Shown: positions 33,389 through 42,449 of the stretch, one piece after another
Layout: each line of letters starts with the position of its first letter
How positions within the stretch are numbered: position 1 is the first letter of the stretch
From: Nitrospirales bacterium
GTDB lineage: Bacteria; Nitrospirota; Nitrospiria; Nitrospirales; UBA8639
Reading direction: 5' to 3'
Assembly: GCA_020027205.1 (NCBI GenBank)
Contig: JAHRAQ010000003.1
Coordinates: 78,501 to 142,500, forward strand
Length of the DNA: 64,000 bases
Program-made: the position numbers and the translations under genes
Notes under the pieces: generated by a model
What the model was told of the DNA's origin: nothing
Database searches by the model: none
What the model saw: only the letters and a program-made list of their open reading frames with translations

Positions 33389-34309
33389 CTACAACGCCAT
33401 CAAATACATGAGCGTCATTCCCGTGTGCATGGGCCAGGCGGGCGCGTGGCCGAACAGGGATCCGATCAGCCAGTCACGGAAGGAGAATTGCCGGGGGGTC
33501 TCGACGACCGGGGGCACGCCCGTCAGCCCGCTCATGGCGGCCGCCCGCGTGACCGCCGCGTGCAGACCGCCGAGTTCGTCCACAAGGCGCGCGTCTTTGG
33601 CCTGCTGTCCGGTCAGCACGCGCCCGTCCGCCAGGCGTTCCACGTCGGCGACGTCGAGCGACCGGCCGTCGGCCACGGCCTCGATGAACTGGCGATGGGC
33701 GTCATCCATCACCGACTGCAACACCCGCCGGTCCTCGTCCGCCATCGGACGAAACGGGGAGCCGGTGTCTTTATACCGCCCGCTTTTAATGACGATGTTT
33801 TTGACGCCGATGTTGTCCATCAGCGTTTCCACGTTGGCCAGTTGCATGATCACCCCGATACTGCCCGTCAGCGTGCCGGGGTTGGCAAGAATGTGATCCG
33901 ACGCCGCCGCGATGTAATAGCCCCCGGAGGCCGCCACCGACCCCATGGACGCCACCACCGTTTTCCCGTTGTCCTCACGGACACGCCGGACGGCATGGTA
34001 AATCTCCTGCGAGGGCGCCACGCCGCCGCCGGGCGAATCAATCCGAAGCACGATGGCTTTGACGAGCGGATCATCGCCATACGCTTTCACCTCGTCCACG
34101 GTGGCGCGGGAATTAAGAATGGGGCCTTCGATCCTGACAAGCGCGATCCGCTCCCTGCCCACCATGGCCAGGTCCGGCGCCAGGACGTTCCCCAGGATGA
34201 CCAGGCCCGCCACGCCCGCGACCGCCCAGACAACCCGGCGCCGCCATCGGGGCGCGTTCCGGCGAGGTTGCTCTTCGTCCATGCGTTCCGCGAGACGACC
34301 GTCGTTCAC
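33389..34309 (-). CDS. sppA: Signal peptide peptidase SppA (36-kDa type)
   Basis: SppA is a membrane serine protease that degrades leftover signal peptides. There is one N-terminal membrane helix (VVWAVAGVAGLVILGNVLA). The Ser-Lys dyad lies in MGSVAASGGYYIAAA (Ser) and the downstream VIKSGRYKDTGSPFRPM (Lys). LRIDSPGGGVAPSQEIY and GRVLTGQQAKDARLVDELGG are also family marks. The GTG start overlaps the rpsA stop; an ATG at 34282 is an alternative. At 306 residues it is the short, single-domain form. Confidence 0.95.
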   Translation of the reverse strand: MNDGRLAERMDEEQPRRNAPRWRRRVVWAVAGVAGLVILGNVLAPDLAMVGRERIALVRIEGPILNSRATVDEVKAYGDDPLVKAIVLRIDSPGGGVAPSQEIYHAVRRVREDNGKTVVASMGSVAASGGYYIAAASDHILANPGTLTGSIGVIMQLANVETLMDNIGVKNIVIKSGRYKDTGSPFRPMADEDRRVLQSVMDDAHRQFIEAVADGRSLDVADVERLADGRVLTGQQAKDARLVDELGGLHAAVTRAAAMSGLTGVPPVVETPRQFSFRDWLIGSLFGHAPAWPMHTGMTLMYLMAL

Positions 34310-36012
34310 GCGCCGTCCGACGAGGACGAGGCGGCCTTGTCCTGAACGAGCCGGCCGAGACTCTGGTCGATGTCGCCCTGGGCGCGGGGAGGCGCGTCCG
34401 GGTCCTGACGCCCGTCCGGCGTTTCGTCCTTCACGCTCAAGGCGATTTTCCGCTCGTCACTGTCGACTTTGACAATCCTGACGGGCAGGGACTGGCCGAC
34501 GGCAAACCGTTCTTCGAGCGTCTTCGACCCGTCCGTGCCGATTTCGCTGACGTGGATCAGACCTTCCACGTCGTCGTCGAGCCGGACAAACACCCCGAAC
34601 TCGGCGACCTTGGACACCACGCCCGTCACCACGGCCCCCACCAGATAGCGGGAGGGGATGTCCGATTCCCACGGGTCGGCGGTCAGTTGTTTGTATCCCA
34701 GCGACAACCGCTCCTTGTCGGTATCGATGCACAAAATGACCGCGCTCACGCGCTGGCCCTTCTTGAACATCTCCGACGGGTGTTTGACGTGCCGGGTCCA
34801 GGACATGTCCGAAATATGAATCAGCCCGTCGATCCCTTCGTCCAATCCCACGAAGGCCCCGAAATCCGTGATGCTTTTCACTTTGCCTTCGATCCGCGTG
34901 CCCGCCGGGTAGCGGGACTGAATGATGTCCCAGGGATTGGGCACGGTCTGTTTCATGCCGAGAGAAATTTTTCGTCCCTGCTGATCCGCGTGCAGCACCT
35001 GGGCTTCAATGGCATCGCCCACCGACACCACGCGGGACGGATGCCGGACTTCGTGGGTCCAGGACATTTCCGACACGTGGACCAGCCCTTCCACGCCCGG
35101 CTCCAGTTCCACAAACGCGCCATAGTCCGTGAGGCTGACGACCTTGCCGTGCACACGCGACGCTTCGGGATACCGGGAGGCGATGTTCATCCAGGGGTCG
35201 GCGGTCTTTTGTTTGATCCCCAGCGAAATCCGCCCCGACTCGCGCACATATTTAAGCACCAGCACCTCCGCCCGGTCCCCCACGGAAAAGAGATCCGACG
35301 GATGGCCCACGCGCCCCCAGGACATGTCGGTAATGTGCAGCAGGCCGTCGATGCCCCCCAGATCCAAAAACGCGCCGTAGTCGGTGATATTTTTCACCGT
35401 GCCCTGAATCAGTTGCCCTTCGGCGAGCGTCGACAGCGTATGTTGCCGCCGTTTGTCCCGCGTTTCCTCCAGCAGGACGCGGCGCGAAATGACAATGTTG
35501 CCGCGCCGGTGATTGATCTTGATGATTTTGAACTCGAAGGTGGCCCCCACCAGGCCGTCCAGATCGCGCACGGGCGTCAGATCGATTTGCGACCCGGGCA
35601 AAAACGCCTTGACCCCGATATCCACCATCATCCCGCCTTTGATGCGCGCGATGACTTTCCCTTCGACCGCCCGGCCCTCCTGATGCGCCACCTCCAACTC
35701 CTCCCACACTTTCATCTTGTCCGCTTTTTCCTTGGACAGGAGCAGGTTCCCTTCCGCGTCTTCGCGCTGCTCGATATACACCTGAAGATGATTCCCCACG
35801 GCCAGCGCGCCGAGTTCGTCCGGCGGAAACTGATTCAACGAGATCAGCCCTTCGGATTTATACCCGATATCCACGACCACCTTGTCTTTTTGAATGGCGA
35901 TCACCCGCCCCTCCGTGATCGTGCCCTCTTCGATGTTCTTGAAGGTTTCCTTGTACAGGGCCTCCAGGGCCCCGCGGTCCAGCGCTTCGTCGGTGTCTGA
36001 CATCGTGCTCAT
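34306..36012 (-). CDS. rpsA: 30S ribosomal protein S1
   Basis: S1 binds mRNA and helps load it on the ribosome. The 568-residue protein has six S1 (OB-fold) repeats. The first two are divergent and ribosome-binding (GTITEGRVIAIQKDKVVVDIG). Repeats 3-6 carry the canonical G-x-V-K-x-I-T-D-[YF]-G-A-F pattern (VKNITDYGAFLDLGG, VVSLTDYGAFVELEPG, VKSITDFGAFVGLDEG, VSKVAEFGVFVRLDDD). The frame is open to 36090, but homology starts at MSTMSDTDEALDRG, so 36012 is preferred, with AAGGCAGG upstream. The gene follows plsC in the usual cmk-rpsA order. Confidence 0.96.
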   Translation of the reverse strand: MSTMSDTDEALDRGALEALYKETFKNIEEGTITEGRVIAIQKDKVVVDIGYKSEGLISLNQFPPDELGALAVGNHLQVYIEQREDAEGNLLLSKEKADKMKVWEELEVAHQEGRAVEGKVIARIKGGMMVDIGVKAFLPGSQIDLTPVRDLDGLVGATFEFKIIKINHRRGNIVISRRVLLEETRDKRRQHTLSTLAEGQLIQGTVKNITDYGAFLDLGGIDGLLHITDMSWGRVGHPSDLFSVGDRAEVLVLKYVRESGRISLGIKQKTADPWMNIASRYPEASRVHGKVVSLTDYGAFVELEPGVEGLVHVSEMSWTHEVRHPSRVVSVGDAIEAQVLHADQQGRKISLGMKQTVPNPWDIIQSRYPAGTRIEGKVKSITDFGAFVGLDEGIDGLIHISDMSWTRHVKHPSEMFKKGQRVSAVILCIDTDKERLSLGYKQLTADPWESDIPSRYLVGAVVTGVVSKVAEFGVFVRLDDDVEGLIHVSEIGTDGSKTLEERFAVGQSLPVRIVKVDSDERKIALSVKDETPDGRQDPDAPPRAQGDIDQSLGRLVQDKAASSSSDGA

Positions 36013-36100
36013 GGAATGTGCCTGCCTTTTGACCGCTTCGCAGCCGTCGTTGTGACAGAGATCAAGCCGGGGCGCCGTGTGGCAACTCAATCTCCGGGGT

Positions 36101-36760
36101 TCATGTCAGCGGTACGGCCGAATGATCCACGCCCCGCAATTCGGCAATCCGCGCCATCACCGTGTGACTAATGCGTCGGTATAATTCCTTCCCCTCGTAC
36201 GCCCGGCAGTCCTCTCGAAAATCCATGGACTCGCCGAACAGCACCTCCACCGGATGCAACCGGAGCCGGGTCGCGCCCATGGGAAGCACCTCGTACGTCC
36301 CACGGAGATAGACCGGCACCACGGGACATTGCGCGGCGGCCGCCAGCATGCCGACCCCCGGTCTGCCCGGCTGGAGCGCGCCGTCCGGCGTTCGGGTCCC
36401 TTCCGGAAAAATGACGACCGTCTTGCCGGCCTTGAGCAGCGCCACGGCCTCCCGGAACGCGTGGCGGTCCCAGCGATCGTGTTTCAACGGAATCCACCCC
36501 AGCGACCGCAGGAGTCGATTCACGAAAGGATGCGGGAATAAATTGGCCCGCCCAAGATAAAAAAGGCGCCGCCTGATCCCGCAGCCCAGCAAGGGAATAT
36601 CGGCGTAACTCGCGTGATTCGCCGCCAGCAGCACACCGCCGGAGGCCGGCACTCGATCCGCCCCTCGCGTGCGATACCGCAACAACAGGCCGCTCGTCAC
36701 GCGGCAGAGAATCCACAGGATGCCATACACCGCCCCGCTCACGAGCGACCCGGAATCCAC
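36101..36760 (-). CDS. plsC: 1-acyl-sn-glycerol-3-phosphate acyltransferase
   Basis: PlsC makes phosphatidic acid by acylating lysophosphatidate at the membrane. The catalytic block is AANHASYADIPLLG (NH-x4-D), near residues 48-60, and the substrate block is FPEGTRTPDG, near 120. PVVPVYLRGTYEVLPMG follows, and an N-terminal membrane helix is present. The GTG start overlaps the 3' end of cmk by 22 bp. The gene is in the position between cmk and rpsA seen in several phyla. Confidence 0.94.
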   Translation of the reverse strand: MDSGSLVSGAVYGILWILCRVTSGLLLRYRTRGADRVPASGGVLLAANHASYADIPLLGCGIRRRLFYLGRANLFPHPFVNRLLRSLGWIPLKHDRWDRHAFREAVALLKAGKTVVIFPEGTRTPDGALQPGRPGVGMLAAAAQCPVVPVYLRGTYEVLPMGATRLRLHPVEVLFGESMDFREDCRAYEGKELYRRISHTVMARIAELRGVDHSAVPLT

Positions 36761-37434
36761 TCCATCATGTTCTCGACCACCTGGTCAACCGTCAGCGACG
36801 AGGTATCGATCACCACCGCGTCGGCCGCCGGTTTCAACGGCGCGGCGCGGCGCGATTGATCGTTGGCGTCCCGCTCCCGAATATGCCGGCGAATCTCGCC
36901 TTGCCGTTCGGGGTGGCCGGCGCGCGACGCCTCTTGATGCCGCCGCGCCGCGCGCGTGTCCAGGTCGGCTTCGAGAAAAAACTTCGCGGCGGCGTCGGGA
37001 AACACGCAGGTGCCCGTGTCGCGGCCTTCCGCCACAATGCCGCCCGCCCGGCCCTGCCGCCGCTGCACCGGCAACAGCCATCGGCGCACCTGCGGCATCT
37101 GCGCCACGGCGGACGCCGACTGACTCACGGCGGGAGAGCGCAACTGCGCCGTGACGTCCTCCCCGTTCATCACAATCCGCGTCACCCCCCGTTCGAGCGA
37201 CACCCGCATCTCCACGGACGCCAGCAGGGTCTCCATCGCGGCGGGGTCCGACTCGTCGACGCCCGCGCGCCGCGCAACCCACGCGACCGCCCGGTAGAGC
37301 GCGCCCGTGTCAAAACAGGCATAGCCCAGGCGCGAGGCCAGGGCGGACGCCGCCGTGCTTTTCCCCGCGCCGGCCGGCCCGTCAATCGTGATGACCAGGC
37401 CGGGCCTGCGGGCGGATTCGCCACCGTTCTCCAC
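36739..37434 (-). CDS. cmk: Cytidylate kinase
   Basis: Cmk phosphorylates CMP and dCMP. The P-loop ITIDGPAGAGKSTAASALA is at residues 15-33, followed by CFDTGALYRAVAWVA. The NMP-binding region VAQMPQVRRWLLPVQRRQGR and GGIVAEGRDTGTCVFPDAAAKFFL follow, then the LID Arg cluster (ARRHQEASR) and DATDA-like VVIDTSSLTVDQVV. The length of 231 is normal. The start is a GTG. Confidence 0.95.
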   Translation of the reverse strand: MENGGESARRPGLVITIDGPAGAGKSTAASALASRLGYACFDTGALYRAVAWVARRAGVDESDPAAMETLLASVEMRVSLERGVTRIVMNGEDVTAQLRSPAVSQSASAVAQMPQVRRWLLPVQRRQGRAGGIVAEGRDTGTCVFPDAAAKFFLEADLDTRAARRHQEASRAGHPERQGEIRRHIRERDANDQSRRAAPLKPAADAVVIDTSSLTVDQVVENMMEWIPGRS

Positions 37435-37452
37435 ACCGGATTCTTACAGGAT

Positions 37453-38748
37453 TCAATCTGAAAGTGTCAATAATTCCAACAGGTTGTCATGGAAACCCGG
37501 GAAGGACGTGGCAATGCAGTCGGTGTCCAGAATCGTGGTCGGCCCGTCGCCGGTCAGGGCGGCTATCGCCAGGGCCATGGCCACTCGATGGTCGCCGTGG
37601 CTCATGCAGGTCCCGCCCCTGACGGCCGCGCCGCCGGGCAGCACAAACCCGTCCGGGGTGTCCCGAACGGGGACGTTGATCTTGCGCAACTCCTCGGTCA
37701 TCGCGCGAATCCGGTCGGTCTCCTTCACGCGCAACTCTTCGGCGCCCGTGACCACGGTGTCGCCGTCGGCCACCGCCGCGGCCACGCAGAAAATCGGAAA
37801 CTCGTCGATCATGGCGGGCACCTGCGCGGCGCCGACGGTGATGCCCCGCAGGGGCGCCGCGCGCACCTCCAGGTCGCCGACCGGTTCGCCGGCGTCGTCC
37901 CGCCGGTTCACAATCCGAATGTCGGCGCCCATCGCGCCGAGCACGTCGAGGATGCCCGTGCGGGCGGGGTTGAGGCCGACGTGTTCGATCCGCACGTCGG
38001 ACCCCGGCACCAGCGAGGCGCCCACAATAAAAAACGCGGCGGCGGACAGGTCGCCGGGGATGACCCAGTCGTTGCCGGCGAAGGCGGGACGGCCCGGCAG
38101 TACGAGGGCCTGCCCGTCGGCGGTCAGCGGAATGCCGAGATGCCGACACATCCGCTCGGTGTGATCACGGGACGGCAGGGGTTCGGAAAACCGCGTCTCC
38201 CCTTCGGCAAAGAGACCGGCGAACAGCACCGCCGATTTGACCTGGGCACTCGACACCGGCGCGCGATAGTCGATGCCCTTTAACGCCGCTCCCCGAATCG
38301 CCAACGGCGCCCGCGCGCCGCCCTGCCGCCCCTGAATCGCCGCCCCCATCCTCCGCAGGGGTTCGACGATGCGCTCCATGGGACGACCGCACAGCGAGTC
38401 ATCGCCCGTCAGGATGGAAAAAAACGGTTGCCCGGCCAGCGCGCCGGCCAGCAGGCGCAGGCCCGTCCCGGAATTGCCGCAATCCAGCGGACGCGCCGGC
38501 TCGCGCCAGCCCCCCAGCCCCCGGCCCGTCACGCGCACCACGTCCGGCTCGACCTCGATGGCCACGCCCAACGCCTGCAACGCGCGAATGGTCATCAGGC
38601 AATCGGCGCCCCGGCAATACCCTTTCATCGTGGAGACGCCGTCGGCCAGGGCGCTTAATATTAACGCCCGGTGGGTGATGGATTTGTCCCCCGGCATCCG
38701 AAGCGTCCCGCGCAGTGGGCCTTGCGGCGTGATCGTGATCGAGTTCAC
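37453..38748 (-). CDS. aroA: 3-phosphoshikimate 1-carboxyvinyltransferase (EPSP synthase)
   Basis: AroA transfers enolpyruvyl from PEP to shikimate 3-phosphate in the shikimate pathway. Motifs are PGDKSITHRALILSALADG near residue 20, LDCGNSGTGLRLLAGALAG near 90, and DSLCGRPMERI. PGDLSAAAFFIVGASLVPG and VKETDRIRAMTEELRK follow, then GGTCMSHGDHRVAMALAIAAL. Length 431 is typical. The start overlaps the tyrA stop by 4 bp. The sequence near residue 100 (NSGTGLRLLAG) keeps a Gly rather than Ala in the PEP loop; sensitivity class is not assessed. Confidence 0.96.
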   Translation of the reverse strand: MNSITITPQGPLRGTLRMPGDKSITHRALILSALADGVSTMKGYCRGADCLMTIRALQALGVAIEVEPDVVRVTGRGLGGWREPARPLDCGNSGTGLRLLAGALAGQPFFSILTGDDSLCGRPMERIVEPLRRMGAAIQGRQGGARAPLAIRGAALKGIDYRAPVSSAQVKSAVLFAGLFAEGETRFSEPLPSRDHTERMCRHLGIPLTADGQALVLPGRPAFAGNDWVIPGDLSAAAFFIVGASLVPGSDVRIEHVGLNPARTGILDVLGAMGADIRIVNRRDDAGEPVGDLEVRAAPLRGITVGAAQVPAMIDEFPIFCVAAAVADGDTVVTGAEELRVKETDRIRAMTEELRKINVPVRDTPDGFVLPGGAAVRGGTCMSHGDHRVAMALAIAALTGDGPTTILDTDCIATSFPGFHDNLLELLTLSD

Positions 38749-39647
38749 GGCAGCCGCCGGCGCGCGTCATGCGCCGTGGTCATTGTCCGGCGCGCGTCCC
38801 GCGCCTTCGTGATTTCGCGTTCCAGTTCCGCCCCGTCCCGGTCGTCAATCAACCCCCGGAATCGTTGCAGACGGCGTTCCAGCGCATCGATCATGCGAAG
38901 CAGGTTGTCGCGGTTTTCCAGACAGATGTCCCGCCACATCTCCGGGGAACTGGCGGCGATGCGCGTGGTGTCGCGCCACCCGGAGCCGGCATAGTCCAGC
39001 AGCGTCCCGTCTTCCGCCGTCTGCGCTTGCAGGTCCGTCAGGGCGTTGACGAGCGCGAAGGCCGCCACGTGAGGCAGGTGGCTCACCGCCCCCAGAATCC
39101 GGTCATGCACAAACGGGTCCATCACCCGGACCACGGCGCCGGCGGCGTCCCAGACGCGCCGCACTGTCTCCAAGGCCCCGGCGTCCGTGTTCGGCGTCGG
39201 CGTCAGCAGGCACAGGGCGCCGGCGAACAGGTCCGGGGCGGCCGCGCCCGCGCCCGACGTTTCCCCGCCGGCGACCGGATGCGCGCCCACAAAATGTACG
39301 CCGCCGGGGAGCAGCGCTTCCATCCGCGCCACCAACGCGCCTTTGACGCTGCCCACGTCGCTCACAATCGCGCCGGGTTTCAGGACCCGTTTCCACGCCG
39401 TCAGATGCGCCGCGTAACTGTCCACCGGCGTGGCGAGGAGGATCAACTCCGCGCCCGCCACCGCCGTCGCCGAATCCTGTTCGAACGCATCGATGGCGCC
39501 GCGTTGCGCCGCGACCTTTAGATTGTCGGGACTCCGGCCCACGCCGACCACGCGGTCGGCCAGGCCGCGACGTTTCAGAATCATCCCGAAGGACGCCCCG
39601 AGCAATCCGACTCCGACAATCGTCACCTGTTTGAAATGGACGGTCAT
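38745..39647 (-). CDS. tyrA: Prephenate/arogenate dehydrogenase
   Basis: TyrA oxidatively decarboxylates prephenate (or arogenate) for tyrosine synthesis. A Rossmann start VTIVGVGLLGASFGMILKRRG is followed by ILLATPVDSYAAHL, VSDVGSVKGALV and the substrate region FVGAHPVAGGETSGAGAA. LCLLTPTPNTD and ISHLPHV-like VSHLPHVAAFALV follow, then GSGWRDTTRIAASSPEMWRDI. No chorismate mutase or ACT domain is fused; mutase activity is in the pheA product. It lies between aroF and aroA. Confidence 0.94.
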   Translation of the reverse strand: MTVHFKQVTIVGVGLLGASFGMILKRRGLADRVVGVGRSPDNLKVAAQRGAIDAFEQDSATAVAGAELILLATPVDSYAAHLTAWKRVLKPGAIVSDVGSVKGALVARMEALLPGGVHFVGAHPVAGGETSGAGAAAPDLFAGALCLLTPTPNTDAGALETVRRVWDAAGAVVRVMDPFVHDRILGAVSHLPHVAAFALVNALTDLQAQTAEDGTLLDYAGSGWRDTTRIAASSPEMWRDICLENRDNLLRMIDALERRLQRFRGLIDDRDGAELEREITKARDARRTMTTAHDARRRLP

Positions 39648-39702
39648 GGCGGGAAGGTGCCACCGTGGCGGCGCGCCGCATGGCCGCGCCGCGAAGATGC
39701 CG

Positions 39703-40716
39703 CTACAACGTTCGTCCCACGGCCTGCGCGACGTTCTTCAAGTCTTCCATGAGCGCCGCGAACCGATGCGGCTTGATGGATTCCTCGCCGTCGCACAAGG
39801 CGCATTCGGGGTTGGAATGGACTTCGATCAGCAGACCGTCGGCGCCCGCCGCCACCGCTGCTTTGGCCATCGGCGCGACCAGGCGCCATTGGCCGGTCGC
39901 ATGACTCGGATCCACAATCACGGGCAAATGGGACAGGGCTTTGAGCGTGGGAACCGCCGACAAATCTAACACATTGCGGTACTGGGTTTCAAAGGTGCGG
40001 ATGCCGCGCTCGCACAACATTACGTGCCGGTTGCCGCGCGACATGATGTATTCGGCGGACAGGAGCCATTCTTTGATCGTGGCGGACAACCCGCGTTTCA
40101 ACAACACGGGTTTGTCATAGGCGCCGACTTCCTTGAGCAATTCAAAGTTCTGCATGTTCCGCGCGCCGATCTGAATGATGTCGGCTTTTTCCAGAAAGAC
40201 GTCCGTGTCGCGTGGGTCCAGAATTTCGCTCACCACGGGCAGGCCCGTCTGCTTTTTCGCTTCCGCCAGAAAATCCAGCCCTTCGCGCCCCAGGCCCTGA
40301 AATGAATACGGCGAGGTGCGCGGTTTGTACGCGCCGCCGCGAAGGATCGCGGCGCCGGCGGCCTTGACTTCATGCGCGATGCCGGCGGTCACTTCCCGTT
40401 TTTCCACGGCACAGGGGCCGGCCATGACGATGACGCGCGGGCCGCCAATCGGAATCCCGTCCACCGTGATCACGGTGTCGTACGGCTGAAACTCACGGCC
40501 GGCCAGTTTCCACGGGGCCAGAATGGGCGTCACGCTTTCCACGCCGGGAAACACGCTCAACGGCTGATGCTCCAGCAGGCGCTCGTCGCCGATGACGCCG
40601 AGAATGGTACGCGACTCGCCGCGGGACAGTTGCGATTTCAGCCCCAATTCCCGCAGGCGGTCGGCGACGTGGTCGATGTGCTGTTCCGTCGCGTCCGGTT
40701 TAAACACGATGATCAT
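39703..40716 (-). CDS. aroF: 3-deoxy-7-phosphoheptulonate synthase (DAHP synthase)
   Basis: This is the first enzyme of the shikimate pathway. The N-terminal ferredoxin-like regulatory domain (MIIVFKPDATEQHIDHVADRL, about residues 1-70) is the type seen in Thermotoga-like DAHP synthases. The barrel shows VMAGPCAVEKREV, GGAYKPRTSPYSFQGLG, IQIGARNMQNFELLKEV and VLLKRGLSATIKEWLLSAEYI. It continues with VIVDPSHATGQW and LIEVHSNPECALCDG. The regulatory domain suggests feedback inhibition by aromatic amino acids. Confidence 0.95.
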   Translation of the reverse strand: MIIVFKPDATEQHIDHVADRLRELGLKSQLSRGESRTILGVIGDERLLEHQPLSVFPGVESVTPILAPWKLAGREFQPYDTVITVDGIPIGGPRVIVMAGPCAVEKREVTAGIAHEVKAAGAAILRGGAYKPRTSPYSFQGLGREGLDFLAEAKKQTGLPVVSEILDPRDTDVFLEKADIIQIGARNMQNFELLKEVGAYDKPVLLKRGLSATIKEWLLSAEYIMSRGNRHVMLCERGIRTFETQYRNVLDLSAVPTLKALSHLPVIVDPSHATGQWRLVAPMAKAAVAAGADGLLIEVHSNPECALCDGEESIKPHRFAALMEDLKNVAQAVGRTL

Positions 40717-40738
40717 GAGGGCGTCCCTGAAACTCCCA

Positions 40739-41349
40739 TTACATCTTTTGAATCATGTACTGGGTCTTTCTTGTCCACAGGAGTTGGCAGTTGGTCTGCT
40801 CCTGGAGAAACTCCTCAACCGCCCGTGCCACACTGGGCCAAGTGTAATCGTCTCCACAAATCACCCCCCCCCTTTAACCTTGGGCAGGAAGTAACGCAGA
40901 TCGGCGGCAACGGCTTCGTATTCGTGGCAACCATCAATATACACCCAGTCTAACGACTCGTCGGCGATTTCCTCGGTCAGTTGCTCGGTCTTTTTGCGAA
41001 TGATGCGCACCGCAGGTCGATCGGCAAAGCGTTCGGACACTTCCCGGTACATCGCGTCCATTTCGTCTTGAGATTTTTGCACCTGTCCGCCATACGGCTC
41101 ATAGGCCAATTCCGGTTGATATGTCCAAGGGTCAATCAGCCACAAGCGGCGGGGATTGACAAGGGATAACATGTACTCGGAAAAATCACCGCGCGACACG
41201 CCCAATTCACAGCCCACCGAATTTTTGGGCAACGTACGCAGCACATAACACCGGCCGTGACGACCAAGAATGTTGTCGTATATCTTAAAAAACACACTCT
41301 TCGGAGTCCATTTGAAACGAGGGCGAGGTGGCGAGGTGTCACTTGTCAT
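40739..41349 (-). pseudogene. Class I SAM-dependent methyltransferase split by a frameshift at a nine-G tract
   Basis: The first frame (41349 to 40861, 162 residues) reads a TylF/Methyltransf_24-like start: VGCELGVSRGDFSEYML, LWLIDPWTYQ, and LDWVYIDGCHEYEAVAADLRYFLPKVKGGG, then stops. The stop sits right after nine G on the coding strand (C run at 40864-40872). Adding one G, or losing two, restores VICGDDYTWPSVARAVEEFL and a further 27 or so residues to a stop at 40739-40741. That is exactly the expected C terminus. It overlaps hisC by 4 bp. It may be a pseudogene, a phase-variable gene or a sequencing error at the homopolymer. Confidence 0.85.
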
Positions 41350-42443
41350 GTTTGGTCATTCCTTTCTTCGGCCATCACGCCGGCCAGGGCCTTGAGAAAC
41401 CGCCGGTTGTCTTCGGGGCGTCCGATGGTCACGCGCAGCATGGACCCATGAAGATGCCGCACGATGACGCCTTCGCGCAACAGGCGTTGAAACATCTCGC
41501 CGCCGTCCCGCCGCGTGTCAAAGTAAAGAAAATTCGCCTGACTGGGAATGGGGGAAAATCCCAAATCGCGAAGGCCCTGTTCCACCACGGCCATTTCCGC
41601 GTCATTCAACCGCCGGCTGGCGGCGACGTGGTCGTCATCGCCCAGCGCCGCGCAGGCCGCGCGTTGCGCCAGGGTGCCGGTGTTGAACGGATGACGCACA
41701 CGATGGAGATACCCGGCGATCTCCGGCGTCGTGATCCCGTAGCCGATGCGCAGCCCCGCCAGACCGTAGATTTTGGAGAACGTCCGTAGCGCCACGACGG
41801 GCCGGTCGCGCCGCACGTAGTCGACGGCGTCGGGATACCGCGGGTCCCGCGCGTATTCGGCATAGGCTTCGTCGAACACCACAATCACGTCATCCGGTAC
41901 GGCGCGCATGAACGCCTCGACGTCGTCCCGCGTCACCATGGTGCCGGTGGGGTTGTTGGGATTGCAGACAAACAGCAGCCGCGTGCGGCCGGTGACGGCG
42001 GCGGCCATGGCGGGGAGATCGTGCCGCCAGTCGGTCAACGGTACTTCCACGCAGACACCCTGCCCGCCGGTCACGGCGAGACGGTACATGACGAAGGTGT
42101 GATCGGCCATCACGGCTTCATCCCCCGGCGTCATGAACGCTTTGACCAGCAGACCGATGAGTTCGTCGGAGCCGTTGCCCACGACGATGTGATCGACGGG
42201 CAGGCGCCACCGCTCCGCCAACGCGCGGGTCAACTCATGCGCCCCGCCGTCGGGATAGCGGTGCAGAGTGTCGGCGCCGTCATGCAGCGCCGCCAGCGCT
42301 CTGGGCGAGGGGCCGAGCGGATTTTCATTGGAGGCGAGTTTGACGGCCCCGCGAATCCCCAGGTCCCGCTCGACTTCTTCCAGCGGTTTCCCCGGAGCAT
42401 ACGGGACAAGACCGGCGATGGCGGGATGAATGCGGATCGACAC
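41346..42443 (-). CDS. hisC: Histidinol-phosphate/aromatic aminotransferase
   Basis: This is a class I/II PLP aminotransferase of the HisC type (365 residues). It shows VKLASNENPLGPSPRALAAL near residue 35, NGSDELIGLLVKAF, FVCNPNNPTGTMV with the PLP-ring Asn, and VFDEAYAEYA. The PLP Lys lies in FSKIYGLAGLRIGYG near residue 225. In this operon, between pheA and the methyltransferase/aroF, it probably works mainly on aromatic substrates, although it may also serve histidine synthesis. It starts 6 bp after the pheA stop. Confidence 0.94.
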   Translation of the reverse strand: MSIRIHPAIAGLVPYAPGKPLEEVERDLGIRGAVKLASNENPLGPSPRALAALHDGADTLHRYPDGGAHELTRALAERWRLPVDHIVVGNGSDELIGLLVKAFMTPGDEAVMADHTFVMYRLAVTGGQGVCVEVPLTDWRHDLPAMAAAVTGRTRLLFVCNPNNPTGTMVTRDDVEAFMRAVPDDVIVVFDEAYAEYARDPRYPDAVDYVRRDRPVVALRTFSKIYGLAGLRIGYGITTPEIAGYLHRVRHPFNTGTLAQRAACAALGDDDHVAASRRLNDAEMAVVEQGLRDLGFSPIPSQANFLYFDTRRDGGEMFQRLLREGVIVRHLHGSMLRVTIGRPEDNRRFLKALAGVMAEERNDQT

Positions 42444-42449
42444 GTCGCC

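Noticed and set aside
34552..36000. 482-residue plus-strand frame opposite rpsA
   Set aside because: Antisense shadow of the repeated S1 domains; no recognisable motif.
40592..40953. Plus-strand frames covering the poly-C run
   Set aside because: They are antisense to the interrupted methyltransferase, whose two frames together make a full conserved protein.
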